Below are positions 8,981 to 16,383 of a DNA stretch of 24,353 nt, piece by piece. This stretch comes from an uncultured Porphyromonadaceae bacterium (GTDB taxonomy: Bacteria > Bacteroidota > Bacteroidia > Bacteroidales > Muribaculaceae): NCBI GenBank assembly GCA_900546835.1, contig UREH01000014.1:1-24353 (forward strand). The letters run 5' to 3'. A program made the position numbers and the translations under genes. The notes beneath the pieces are model-generated. The model saw nothing but the letters and a program-made list of their open reading frames with translations. It was not told where the DNA came from and did no database searches. Position 1 is the first letter of the stretch; each line of letters starts with the position of its first letter.

Positions 8981-9012
8981 TTTTAATATAAGGAGTCGTG
9001 TTGCTACCTTTG
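8981..9012 (+). promoter_or_regulatory. Bacteroidetes-type promoter for the PCMD-like gene
   Basis: TACCTTTG (9005-9012) matches the -7 consensus exactly. TTTT (8981-8984) lies 20 bases upstream as a partial -33 box. Transcription would start near 9019, giving a leader of about 65 bases. The gene can thus be expressed independently of the regulator upstream. Confidence 0.6.
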
Positions 9013-9083
9013 CAGAATCTTTTGAAGACGATTTTTATTAACGAGGGATCTTTGTTTAAGGTATCCTGTTGAAGTATTTGTTT

Positions 9084-10034
9084 ATGAGAAAGACTTTTAT
9101 ATTAGGCATGGCGACCATTGGCATGATGTGCCACGCTCAGAAATTCGAGCTCTTGAAGTATGGCGATTTTGAGAACTGGGTGACACGCAACGTGCCTGAA
9201 TCGAAAATAATAGGTGGCAACACCAAGCAGCTTTATGAGATAGCGCCCAATGCGACCATCAACGGCGACAAGCCCTATGCCAACACGGGCGGATCCCCCT
9301 GGGCCACGAGCAATGTGATGGCTAAGGTGGTAGGAATAACCAAGGGTAGCAACGCCGTGTTTCCCGACAAGCGCGGGGCCGGCCGGGCATGCAAGCTTAC
9401 CACTATGATGGAGCATTGCAAGGCTCTCGGTCTGATCAATGTGGATGTAGTTGTAGCGGGTTCCATTTTCCTCGGAAAATTCATCGAACCGGTGAAGTCC
9501 ACCAAGGAGCCATACTCGAAGATGGAGATGGGTATACCGTTCACCCGCCGCCCCAAGGCTCTGCAGTTCGACTATAAGGTGGAAATGCCGGCCAATTCCG
9601 ACCGCACATATTCTTCGGGATTCGGAAAGAAGAAAACATATCCCGGCCATGACAATGCAGAGGTCTACATAATTCTTCAGCGCCGCTGGGAGGATGCCGA
9701 CGGCAATATTTTCGCCAAGCGCGTAGGAACAGGACGTCGCCATTTCGGTAAGTCGACCAACGGTTGGGTTGATGGCCACCGTATCCCCGTATGGTACGGC
9801 GACATCACCTCGCGCTCCGACTATAAACCATTCATGGGGCTTATTCCTGAGGAAAAAAGCTACTACGCGCGCAACTCGAAGGGAAAGATGGTGCCCGTAA
9901 AAGAAGTGGGATGGGATGATGCAGACGCCACTCCCACTCATCTTCTCGTTATGGCCTCGGCCGGCAGCGGTACCGCTTATATAGGTACTCTGGGACTTAC
10001 GCTCTGGGTTGATAATATGGGTCTTGTTTACTGA
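9084..10034 (+). CDS. Exported PCMD-like protein (putative carbohydrate metabolism domain)
   Basis: 316 residues from the ATG at 9084; an in-frame TTG 15 bases upstream is less likely because the ATG gives a clean signal peptide MRKTFILGMATIGMMCHAQ, with cleavage likely after CHA. There is no lipobox at the expected place, since the cysteine is followed by HAQ. The body resembles the PCMD family seen beside glycan-use loci in Bacteroidetes: FTRRPKALQFDYKVEMP (about 153-169) is the typical core strand, and the chain ends with a family-like LWVDNMGLVY. The family has no proven enzymatic activity that I know of; a beta-sandwich glycan-binding role is presumed. It lies 191 bases after the HTCS gene with its own promoter, in the same orientation. 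Family assignment rests on motif memory only. Confidence 0.7.
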   Translation: MRKTFILGMATIGMMCHAQKFELLKYGDFENWVTRNVPESKIIGGNTKQLYEIAPNATINGDKPYANTGGSPWATSNVMAKVVGITKGSNAVFPDKRGAGRACKLTTMMEHCKALGLINVDVVVAGSIFLGKFIEPVKSTKEPYSKMEMGIPFTRRPKALQFDYKVEMPANSDRTYSSGFGKKKTYPGHDNAEVYIILQRRWEDADGNIFAKRVGTGRRHFGKSTNGWVDGHRIPVWYGDITSRSDYKPFMGLIPEEKSYYARNSKGKMVPVKEVGWDDADATPTHLLVMASAGSGTAYIGTLGLTLWVDNMGLVY

Positions 10035-10052
10035 TTTATCAACTAATTTTAC

Positions 10053-10060
10053 TAAATTTG
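10053..10060 (+). promoter_or_regulatory. -7 element for upp
   Basis: TAAATTTG matches TAnnTTTG, 67 bases before the upp start codon and only 19 bases after the stop of the PCMD-like gene. The -33 box is poor (TTTA at 10027-10030, spacer 22). No terminator is visible between the two genes, so some read-through is likely. Confidence 0.5.
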
Positions 10061-10126
10061 TAGGTTGGAGGCCACGGGAAAATCTTATTTATAGCCTCCA
10101 ACGATTAAATTTTAAATCAGGATCCT

Positions 10127-10780
10127 ATGAAAGTAGTGAATTTTGCCGACCACAATTCGCTCATATCCCAGTATATGACCGAACTACGCGATGTAAACAT
10201 ACAGAAGGACATGCTTCGTTTCCGCCGCAATCTCGAACGCATCGGCGAGATTATGGCCTACGAGATTTCCAAGACTCTCGCATATAAGACCATCGATACG
10301 CTCACTCCTCTTTCGGTGGCGAAGACGCAGGTAATAGAGTCGCCTCTGGTGCTGGCTACTATTTTCCGTGCCGGTGTTCCTTTCCACCAGGGTTTCCTCA
10401 ACTATTTCGACCATGCCGAAAATGCCTTTGTATCGGCATACCGTAAATATAAGGAGAAGGAGAATTTTGAAGTTTGCATAGAATATCTCGCTTCTCCGCG
10501 TCTCGACGGGAAGGTGCTTATTCTGGCCGATCCGATGCTCGCCACCGGCGCTTCGATGGATCTCAGCTACCGCGCCCTGCTCACCAAAGGAGAGCCGGCG
10601 CAGATTCACGTGGCATCGGTTATTGCCTCACAGCAGGCCGTCGACTATGTGAAGGCTCATTTCCCCGACGAGCGGACTACTGTATGGTGCGGCGCCATTG
10701 ACGACCACATCAACGAACATTCCTATATTGTGCCCGGACTGGGCGACGCCGGCGACCTTGCCTACGGAGAAAAGGAATAA
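10127..10780 (+). CDS. upp: Uracil phosphoribosyltransferase
   Basis: 217 residues, close to the usual 208-210. Cytoplasmic salvage enzyme that joins uracil to PRPP to give UMP and pyrophosphate. The PRPP-binding loop is VLILADPMLATGAS (about 130-143), and the uracil-site signature near the C-terminus is YIVPGLGDAGDLAYG (200-214), where the more usual sequence has GDR after GDA. The conserved RAGVPFHQG segment (81-89) is also present. The ATG at 10127 is preceded by a -7 element and no Shine-Dalgarno sequence, as is normal for this phylum. The malic enzyme follows 97 bases downstream on the same strand with no clear promoter of its own. Confidence 0.95.
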   Translation: MKVVNFADHNSLISQYMTELRDVNIQKDMLRFRRNLERIGEIMAYEISKTLAYKTIDTLTPLSVAKTQVIESPLVLATIFRAGVPFHQGFLNYFDHAENAFVSAYRKYKEKENFEVCIEYLASPRLDGKVLILADPMLATGASMDLSYRALLTKGEPAQIHVASVIASQQAVDYVKAHFPDERTTVWCGAIDDHINEHSYIVPGLGDAGDLAYGEKE

Positions 10781-10877
10781 AGATATCTGAGCAAAATATA
10801 TTCTGAAATGTTATATATGGAGGAGCGCGCCGGCAGGCAAAAGCTCCACCCTTTCTATTATATATACTGACAGCCCT

Positions 10878-12236
10878 ATGGAAAATCTTCTCAAGAAAAT
10901 GGCCCTTGCCTACCATCGCGAACCGCGCCCGGGTAAGATGGAGACAATTCCCACCAAACCATATAATACTCCAGCCGACCTTGCACTGGCATATTCGCCA
11001 GGAGTGGCCTACCCATGCCTTGAAATAAAGGATGCCCCTCGCCGGGTGTGGGAATATACCAACAAGGGTAATCTTGTTGCCGTGATCTCCAATGGCACCG
11101 CCGTTCTCGGTCTCGGCAATATAGGCGCCTCCGCAGGCAAACCAGTAATGGAGGGGAAGGCTCTTCTTTTCAAGATTTTCGCCGGGCTCGACTGCTACGA
11201 TATAGAAATAGACGAACATGATCCTGAGAAGTTCATCCAGACAGTAAAGGCACTGCAGCCAACATTCGGAGGCATCAATCTTGAAGACATCAAGGCCCCT
11301 GAATGTTTTGAGATAGAGACTCGCCTCAAGGAGGAATGCGATATTCCGGTGATGCACGACGACCAGCACGGCACTGCCATAATATCCGGAGCCGCCCTTC
11401 TCAACGCTCTCGAAATTCAGGGAAAAAATATAGAGGATGTAAAGCTGGTGGTTAACGGTGCGGGGGCCGCAGCCATCTCATGCACGCGGCTTTATGTGGC
11501 TCTCGGCGTGCGGAGGGAGAATATAGTGATGTGCGATTCCAAAGGAGTGGTTCGTACTGACCGCGGTGGCCTCAACCCGCAGAAAGCCGAGTTCGCCACT
11601 TCGCGCGACATACATACCCTTGCCGACGCCATGCGCGGAGCCGATGTGTTTCTCGGACTTTCCGTAAAGGATGTGGTTACACCCGAAATGCTCCGCTCCA
11701 TGGCTCCGAAGCCGATTGTTTTCGCCCTTGCCAACCCGGATCCGGAGATTGCATATGATAAAGCTATTGAGTCGCGCCCCGACCTGATTTTCGCAACCGG
11801 ACGCTCGGATTTCCCTAATCAGATTAACAATGTGCTAGGTTTCCCCTATATTTTCCGCGGCGCCCTCGACTGTGGCGCCTCCGCAATCAACGAGGAAATG
11901 AAGCTTGCCGCCACACGTGCGATAGCCTCGCTCGCCCATCAGCCTGTACCTGCGGAAATACTGGAGGCTTACGGACGTCCGGATCTGGCTTTCGGACCCG
12001 ACTATATCCTGCCAAAACCGATGGATCCGCGCCTGCTCGAGACTGTATCTCCGGCCGTGGCCCGCGCTGCAATGGAAAGCGGAGTGAGCCGTCGCCCCAT
12101 CGACGACTGGGGCGCATATGCCGAATATCTCGCCCGACTGTCGGCTCAATGCAGTTCTGGTGTATGCTATTCGCGTCTGCTCGAATCGCGTCAGACTCTG
12201 GAGCGCGTGGCTGCGTCGCTTAATTATCCGCGATGA
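10878..12236 (+). CDS. Malic enzyme, short form without phosphotransacetylase-like domain
   Basis: 452 residues. Decarboxylates malate to pyruvate using NAD(P)+ and a divalent metal. The MaeB-type catalytic domain is complete: Y39 in [11 protein letters not shown]94 in [10 protein letters not shown], metal ligands in [14 protein letters not shown] (E136, D137) and HDDQHGTA (D161, D162), the nucleotide-binding glycine motif NGAGAAA (193-199) and the family signature [17 protein letters not shown]. Most MaeB-type enzymes are about 760 residues, with a C-terminal phosphotransacetylase-like regulatory domain. Here the chain stops about 40 residues past the catalytic domain, and the DNA after the stop is AT-rich with a terminator, so this is a natural short form and not a frameshift. 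The lost domain normally senses acetyl-CoA, so regulation may differ. Coenzyme preference cannot be read with confidence. Confidence 0.92.
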   Translation: MENLLKKMALAYHREPRPGKMETIPTKPYNTPADLALAYSPGVAYPCLEIKDAPRRVWEYTNKGNLVAVISNGTAVLGLGNIGASAGKPVMEGKALLFKIFAGLDCYDIEIDEHDPEKFIQTVKALQPTFGGINLEDIKAPECFEIETRLKEECDIPVMHDDQHGTAIISGAALLNALEIQGKNIEDVKLVVNGAGAAAISCTRLYVALGVRRENIVMCDSKGVVRTDRGGLNPQKAEFATSRDIHTLADAMRGADVFLGLSVKDVVTPEMLRSMAPKPIVFALANPDPEIAYDKAIESRPDLIFATGRSDFPNQINNVLGFPYIFRGALDCGASAINEEMKLAATRAIASLAHQPVPAEILEAYGRPDLAFGPDYILPKPMDPRLLETVSPAVARAAMESGVSRRPIDDWGAYAEYLARLSAQCSSGVCYSRLLESRQTLERVAASLNYPR

Positions 12237-12257
12237 ATGGAATTTATTTGAAATAAT

Positions 12258-12300
12258 TCCGGATAGATAAATTTATTAAATAATTTTTCTATCCGGATTT
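12258..12300 (+). terminator. Terminator-like hairpin after the malic enzyme gene
   Basis: TCCGGATAG (12258-12266) pairs exactly with CTATCCGGA (12289-12297) across a 22-nt AT-rich loop and is followed by TTTTATATG. It begins 22 bases after the stop codon. The loop is long, so efficiency is uncertain. Confidence 0.55.
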
Positions 12301-12387
12301 TATATGTTATTTCATTGTATCATCATTTTTTAGATGCTGTATTTGCCAGATAAGCCACGTTCAATTACAACATTAATCATAATAAAA

Positions 12388-12419
12388 TTTGCACAATTGA
12401 GAATTTCATATTAACTTTG
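12388..12419 (+). promoter_or_regulatory. Strong promoter for tRNA-Glu and rpsT
   Basis: TTTG (12388-12391), exactly 20 bases, then TAACTTTG (12412-12419): the full Bacteroidetes -33/-7 pattern. Transcription would start near 12426, about 14 bases before the tRNA, and probably continues into rpsT. Confidence 0.75.
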
Positions 12420-12439
12420 CACCGCAAATCGAAAATAAT

Positions 12440-12511
12440 GGCCCATTCGTCTATCGGCTAGGACGCAAGATTTTCATTCTTGAAAGAGGAGTTCGATTCT
12501 CCTATGGGCTA
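12440..12511 (+). tRNA. tRNA-Glu (anticodon TTC), copy 1
   Basis: A complete cloverleaf can be folded. The acceptor stem is GGCCCAT with ATGGGCT (first pair G-T wobble); the anticodon stem CAAGA/TCTTG holds the loop TTTTCAT with anticodon TTC; the T stem AGGAG/CTCCT holds the loop TTCGATT. The discriminator base is A12511. CCA follows at 12512-12514, but since the second copy reads CCT there this may be chance. The ribosomal protein gene rpsT starts 41 bases downstream. Confidence 0.95.
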
Positions 12512-12552
12512 CCATTAAACAATAATCCAAAGAATTAGCATTTTCTACTAAA

Positions 12553-12807
12553 ATGGCAAACCATAAATCCGCTTTAAAGCGCATTCGTCAGACTCAGAGC
12601 CGCCGCCTGCGTAACCGCTATTACGCAAAAACAGCCCGCAACGCTGTGCGTCGTCTCCGCGCCATGACCGATAAGGCTCAGGCTCAGGAAACATATGTAA
12701 AGATTGAAGCTATGCTCGACCGCCTCGCTTCGAAGAAGACTATCTCGAAGAACAAGGCCTCGAACCTCAAAAGCAAGCTTGCTCTTCACATCAACAAGCT
12801 CGCCTGA
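12553..12807 (+). CDS. rpsT: 30S ribosomal protein S20
   Basis: 84 residues, the normal length. S20 binds 16S rRNA early in small-subunit assembly. The start [21 protein letters not shown] is the family hallmark, and the protein is strongly basic and helical throughout, ending [13 protein letters not shown]. It is embedded between two identical tRNA-Glu genes and probably shares the promoter at 12388-12419 with the first. A short GC hairpin follows the stop. Codon use is typical of a highly expressed gene (many CGC, AAG and CTC codons). Confidence 0.97.
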   Translation: MANHKSALKRIRQTQSRRLRNRYYAKTARNAVRRLRAMTDKAQAQETYVKIEAMLDRLASKKTISKNKASNLKSKLALHINKLA

Positions 12808-12835
12808 TAGCCTCCTTATCCAGGGCTCTCTCCAC

Positions 12836-12857
12836 CCGGCTTTTTCATGCCGGTTTT
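12836..12857 (+). terminator. Short terminator-like hairpin after rpsT
   Basis: CCGGC (12836-12840) pairs with GCCGG (12849-12853) over an 8-nt loop and is followed by TTTT. The stem is only 5 bp, so it is probably partial, allowing some read-through to the second tRNA. Confidence 0.45.
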
Positions 12858-12932
12858 GGTTTGAGTAGCATCCCTCTCCATCCTATTTGCTGAAAAAGTG
12901 AAATGATTGAATAATAGTTCTCGTAATTTTTC

Positions 12933-12960
12933 ACCCACAAGCTTGCGAAAGTCAGTGGGT
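12933..12960. repeat. Hairpin just upstream of the second tRNA-Glu
   Basis: ACCCAC (12933-12938) and GTGGGT (12955-12960) are exact reverse complements around a 16-nt loop, preceded by five T residues (12927-12931). The structure ends five bases before the tRNA. No good TAnnTTTG promoter is visible between rpsT and this tRNA, so the hairpin may be a processing or regulatory structure in a shared transcript. Confidence 0.4.
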
Positions 12961-12965
12961 TGAAC

Positions 12966-13037
12966 GGCCCATTCGTCTATCGGCTAGGACGCAAGATTTT
13001 CATTCTTGAAAGAGGAGTTCGATTCTCCTATGGGCTA
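12966..13037 (+). tRNA. tRNA-Glu (anticodon TTC), copy 2
   Basis: Identical over all 72 bases to the copy at 12440-12511, with the same cloverleaf and anticodon TTC. It is followed by CCT, so the 3' CCA is not encoded. A strong terminator lies ten bases downstream. Identity to copy 1 extends two further bases (13038-13039) and stops sharply on both sides, suggesting a gene duplication kept uniform by conversion. Confidence 0.95.
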
Positions 13038-13046
13038 CCTTCCCGC

Positions 13047-13077
13047 AGAGCGGAGTTCTATCGGACTCCGCTCTTTT
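13047..13077 (+). terminator. Intrinsic terminator after the second tRNA-Glu
   Basis: AGAGCGGAGT (13047-13056) pairs perfectly with ACTCCGCTCT (13065-13074) over an 8-nt loop, followed by TTT. The GC-rich 10-bp stem ends the tRNA-rpsT-tRNA transcript. Confidence 0.8.
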
Positions 13078-13120
13078 CGTGTTCTGGCTGGGGCAGACAC
13101 AGCTTCCAGAAAAGTGAACT

Positions 13121-13149
13121 TAAGGACTTTAAAGACCATAAAGTCCTTA
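13121..13149. repeat. AAGGACTTTA hairpin in the gap before the SulP gene
   Basis: TAAGGACTTTA (13121-13131) pairs perfectly with TAAAGTCCTTA (13139-13149) over a 7-nt loop. Degenerate relatives continue to the right: CCTAAAGATTATAAG (about 13160-13174) and CTTAAGG near 13177-13183. The 383-bp gap 13038-13420 otherwise holds only the tRNA terminator, the SulP promoter and a short direct repeat. It looks like a dispersed intergenic repeat, function unknown. Confidence 0.5.
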
Positions 13150-13270
13150 TAGAAAATATCCTAAAGATTATAAGACCCTTAAGGATTTTAATAAAATTAG
13201 GGCCTCTAATGTATCGGGTGCTAAGAAAAAGTGGATATTGGCGGGAGTTGCAGCTAATCGGGAAAGTGGG

Positions 13271-13302
13271 TTTGCTTATTTTTTTAGGATTTCTTAACTT
13301 TG
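13271..13302 (+). promoter_or_regulatory. Promoter for the SulP transporter gene
   Basis: TTTG (13271-13274), exactly 20 bases, then TAACTTTG (13295-13302), the same boxes and spacing as the tRNA-Glu/rpsT promoter. Transcription would begin near 13309, leaving a leader of about 110 bases. Confidence 0.7.
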
Positions 13303-13357
13303 CAGCGGATTTTGAATGTAAGGGCATTCATTTTTGGTTTTCAACTATCTGATATAT

Positions 13358-13391
13358 TTCCTTTTCAGGTACTGATTCCTTTTCAGGTACT
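13358..13391 (+). repeat. 16-nt direct repeat in the SulP leader
   Basis: TTCCTTTTCAGGTACT occurs at 13358-13373 and again at 13376-13391, two bases apart (period 18). It lies in the untranslated leader 30-63 bases before the ATG, and may be a recent slippage duplication or a paired binding site. Confidence 0.6.
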
Positions 13392-13420
13392 AATTTATTT
13401 AAGGTAAAAAGCTTCACATT

Positions 13421-15151
13421 ATGAATTTCAGCGGAGCTGTGGACTTCCGTCCCAAATTGTGGTCGGCAATGCGCCACTACGACACGAAAAAACTGCAGGC
13501 CGACGTTGTGGCCGGTATAGTTGTGGGCATCGTTGCCCTTCCCCTTGCCATCGCTTTCGGTATCGCCTCCGGTGTGAGCCCCACGGTAGGTCTTATTACC
13601 GCCATAATCGGCGGTTTCATGGTTTCAGCATTCGGTGGCAACTCAGTGCAGATCGGAGGCCCTACGGGAGCATTCATCGTTATTGTCTACGGAATTATCT
13701 CACGTTTCGGGCTTGAGGGTCTCGCCGTTGCCACGTTCATGGCCGGCCTGATTCTCGTTCTGATGGGTCTGTTCAAGCTCGGAACAGTAATTAAATTCAT
13801 CCCCTACCCTATTGTGGTAGGTTTTACGGCCGGTATCGCCCTCACCATTCTGTCGACGCAGATCAACGACTTCTTCGGCCTCGGCCTGAAGAATCTTCCC
13901 GGCGATTTCACAGGCAAATGGGGTGTTTATCTACGGAATTTCGACCAGATTGACATACCTACTCTCTGTGTGGCACTGTTTTCTCTCGCAATTATCATCC
14001 TGACACCCAAGATTTTCAAACGTCTGCCCGGCGCGCTGCTTGCCATCGTAATCGTAACGGCAGGTGTGGCTTTCCTCAAATCCATGATGCCGGGGCTTGA
14101 GATCTCCACTATCGGCGACCGGTTCGGCGCCATGTCGACCGACATCCCCGAAGTGCAGAGTTTCTCGCTTACGATGGAAAATATCAATCTGCTCCTCCCT
14201 TCGGCGTTTACTATCGCCGTGCTTGGAGCGATTGAGTCGCTGCTTTCGGCCACCGTGGCCGACGGTGTGACCGGCTCGCGCACCTCGACCAATACCGAAC
14301 TTATCGGCCAGGGAATAGCCAACGTGGTTGTTCCATTCTTCGGCGGAATCCCGGTCACAGGTGCCATAGCCCGCACAATGACGAATATCACCAACGGCGG
14401 CCGCACTCCCGTGGCCGGCGTGGTCCATGCGATTGTGCTTCTGCTCATATTCATCTTCCTGATGCCGCTGATCAGCTACGTGCCCATGGCCTGTCTGGCC
14501 GCAGTGCTCGTCATGGTGTCGTACAACATGAGCGGATGGCGCACTATCCGCGGTATGCTCCGCAACCCCAAGAGCGACGTTTCGGTAATGGTGGTAACAT
14601 TCCTACTCACGGTGGTATTCGACCTGACGATTGCCATCGAGATAGGTCTGCTTCTTGCCGTGGTGCTCTTCCTGCGCCGCGTTATGGAAAATACAGAAAT
14701 AAAGGTCTACTCCTCGCAGCTCGACGTGGCCGAGGGTACGGATCTGGACGCCTCGCATCACGAGGTGCTTGACGTGCTTCCCGGCGTGGAAGTCTACGAA
14801 ATCGACGGACCGTTCTTCTTCGGTGTGGCCACTAAATTCGAGGAACTCATGCGATCCACACTTGTCGACAAGCCTAAGGTTCGCATAGTGCGTATGCGTA
14901 AGGTGCCTTTCATCGACTCTACCGCGCTCCACAACCTGGAGATTCTTATAGAATCGTCGCAGGCCGACGGAATCCACATCGTGCTTTCCGGAGTCAAGGA
15001 AAATGTGCGCGAAACACTACTGCGCGCCGGTATCGACCGGATGATAGGCGCCGACCATATCTGCCCCCACATCTCAGTGGCCGTGGAGATGGCCAATGCG
15101 ATAGTACGCGAGCAATCAGCCGACCGTGCGGCCGACGTTATCACCGACTGA
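13421..15151 (+). CDS. SulP-family anion transporter with STAS domain
   Basis: 576 residues, the usual size. Inner-membrane carrier of the SulP/SLC26 family, which moves sulfate, bicarbonate or dicarboxylates. The membrane part (about 25-425) has many hydrophobic helices and the conserved QIGGPTGAFIVIV segment (77-89), followed by an intact NTELIGQGIANVVVPFFGG (291-309) and the IPVTGAIARTMTNI motif. A cytoplasmic STAS domain (about 445-560) carries FIDSTALHNLE, with D499-S500 at the place where anti-sigma antagonists have the phosphorylatable serine. No carbonic anhydrase or sulfate-assimilation gene is adjacent, so the substrate cannot be assigned. Its last 11 bases overlap the end of the convergent permease gene. 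Confidence 0.92.
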   Translation: MNFSGAVDFRPKLWSAMRHYDTKKLQADVVAGIVVGIVALPLAIAFGIASGVSPTVGLITAIIGGFMVSAFGGNSVQIGGPTGAFIVIVYGIISRFGLEGLAVATFMAGLILVLMGLFKLGTVIKFIPYPIVVGFTAGIALTILSTQINDFFGLGLKNLPGDFTGKWGVYLRNFDQIDIPTLCVALFSLAIIILTPKIFKRLPGALLAIVIVTAGVAFLKSMMPGLEISTIGDRFGAMSTDIPEVQSFSLTMENINLLLPSAFTIAVLGAIESLLSATVADGVTGSRTSTNTELIGQGIANVVVPFFGGIPVTGAIARTMTNITNGGRTPVAGVVHAIVLLLIFIFLMPLISYVPMACLAAVLVMVSYNMSGWRTIRGMLRNPKSDVSVMVVTFLLTVVFDLTIAIEIGLLLAVVLFLRRVMENTEIKVYSSQLDVAEGTDLDASHHEVLDVLPGVEVYEIDGPFFFGVATKFEELMRSTLVDKPKVRIVRMRKVPFIDSTALHNLEILIESSQADGIHIVLSGVKENVRETLLRAGIDRMIGADHICPHISVAVEMANAIVREQSADRAADVITD

Positions 15152-16379
15152 CCCGGCGGCTACCATTATCGCCGTCTCCACCTTTCACCACCATCCCTAC
15201 AACCGGCGTGAGCAGCAATGCCACGCCCGTTAATGCTGCGAGCGTGAATCCTACGTCGCCCCAACGAAGCTCCACGGGGTAGTTGGTGATACTCATCAGT
15301 TCCGGATTGGATGCGCCGAGCTTTACCCAGCCATAGCGCATCTGTCCGGCCACGAGAAGCACACCGCATGCAATTCCGGCCAGACCTCCGAGCAATACTA
15401 TCAGCCATCCCTGCGTGGCGAACACGCCGCGGATCAGTCCACGCGTAGCACCCATGGCGCGCAGTATGGCCATCGAAGGCTCCTTGTCGAGCACAAGCAT
15501 CGAGAGGGTTGAAATTATATTGGCCGAGGCTATCACAAGAATAAAGCCCAGCATCAGGAAGGAAATCCATTTCTCGATTGCTATCATGCGGTAGGTATGC
15601 TCCTGCTGCTCATAGCGGTCTTTTACTATAAGGCCATGCTGCTCTGCAATCTGCCTCAGATCGGATTCGGGAGTCAGTGAGCCGCCGGTGTAGATGGCTA
15701 CTGCCGTAGCCGCATCGTCGTAGCCGAGCAGCCGCGAGGCCAGCGAGTAGGGCACAATCACCATGTCGCGGTCGTATTCCTCCTGTTCAACCTGATAGAC
15801 ACCCGCCACCCTGAGGTCGGCTTTGCAGAAAGCGGCCATAGGATTGGCCGGATTTATGGCGCCCATGCGTCGCGGTTCGAACAAGCTCATGCTGTCGGCC
15901 CCTTCATAAGGCCGCAGTCCGAGCATCATAGCCACGCCGACACTTGTCAGAACAGTCGAGTCGTTAGTCATCCGGTCAGTCCCGTCGATAATCACGTCGG
16001 CTATTCCGGATTCATGCAGTCCGCGTTCGGTAAGACCGAGCATCACGACGGCACTTTGCGCATCTGCGTTCATGGCGTAGGCGCGTTCGGATATCTGCGG
16101 GCAGGCTGCTTTCACACCGTCGACCCCCTCCAGCAATTCAACAAGCGAGCCAATCCCCTCAATGCGCTTCCCCTGAGTCGGCACGGCGAGATAGTCGGGG
16201 TCGAGCGCAGAGAGTTTCGACTGGGCGAGGCGTTCGAAACCGTTGAAAACCGACAGCACGATTATCATAGCCGCCGCGGCCACAGCCACGGCAGCCACCG
16301 AAATGGCCGATATTACGTTCACGGCTCCGAATTGTTTGCGCGAGAGCAGATAGCGTAGCGCAATCCGAAGTTTCAGCAC
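15141..16379 (-). CDS. FtsX/LolC-E-like ABC transporter permease
   Basis: 412 residues from a GTG start at 16379. The open frame extends 47 codons further upstream, but that part lies inside rbfA, reads as low-complexity serine/arginine-rich sequence, and the GTG gives the family-typical start LKLRIALRYLLSRKQ four bases after the rbfA stop. Layout: a cytoplasmic N-terminal stretch, helix 1 (about 20-45), a large periplasmic domain (about 46-270) and three C-terminal helices (about 280-305, 322-350, 378-402) with the FtsX-type core SMAILRAMGATRGLIRGVF. Such subunits extract lipoproteins from the inner membrane together with a LolD ATPase (known), but no ATPase gene is nearby, so it presumably pairs with one encoded elsewhere. 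It is translationally linked to rbfA. Confidence 0.88.
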   Translation of the reverse strand: MLKLRIALRYLLSRKQFGAVNVISAISVAAVAVAAAAMIIVLSVFNGFERLAQSKLSALDPDYLAVPTQGKRIEGIGSLVELLEGVDGVKAACPQISERAYAMNADAQSAVVMLGLTERGLHESGIADVIIDGTDRMTNDSTVLTSVGVAMMLGLRPYEGADSMSLFEPRRMGAINPANPMAAFCKADLRVAGVYQVEQEEYDRDMVIVPYSLASRLLGYDDAATAVAIYTGGSLTPESDLRQIAEQHGLIVKDRYEQQEHTYRMIAIEKWISFLMLGFILVIASANIISTLSMLVLDKEPSMAILRAMGATRGLIRGVFATQGWLIVLLGGLAGIACGVLLVAGQMRYGWVKLGASNPELMSITNYPVELRWGDVGFTLAALTGVALLLTPVVGMVVKGGDGDNGSRRVSR

Positions 16380-16383
16380 TGCG

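Noticed and set aside
9102..9941. Antisense open frame (279 codons) within the PCMD-like gene
   Set aside because: Lies fully inside a gene with a signal peptide, a promoter and family motifs on the other strand.
12440..13039. tRNA direct repeats as attL/attR of an integrated element
   Set aside because: Only rpsT lies between them, with no integrase or cargo; duplication of the tRNA is simpler.
12960..13352. Open frame of 130 codons across the second tRNA-Glu
   Set aside because: Overlaps the tRNA, its terminator and the SulP promoter, so it cannot be a normal gene.
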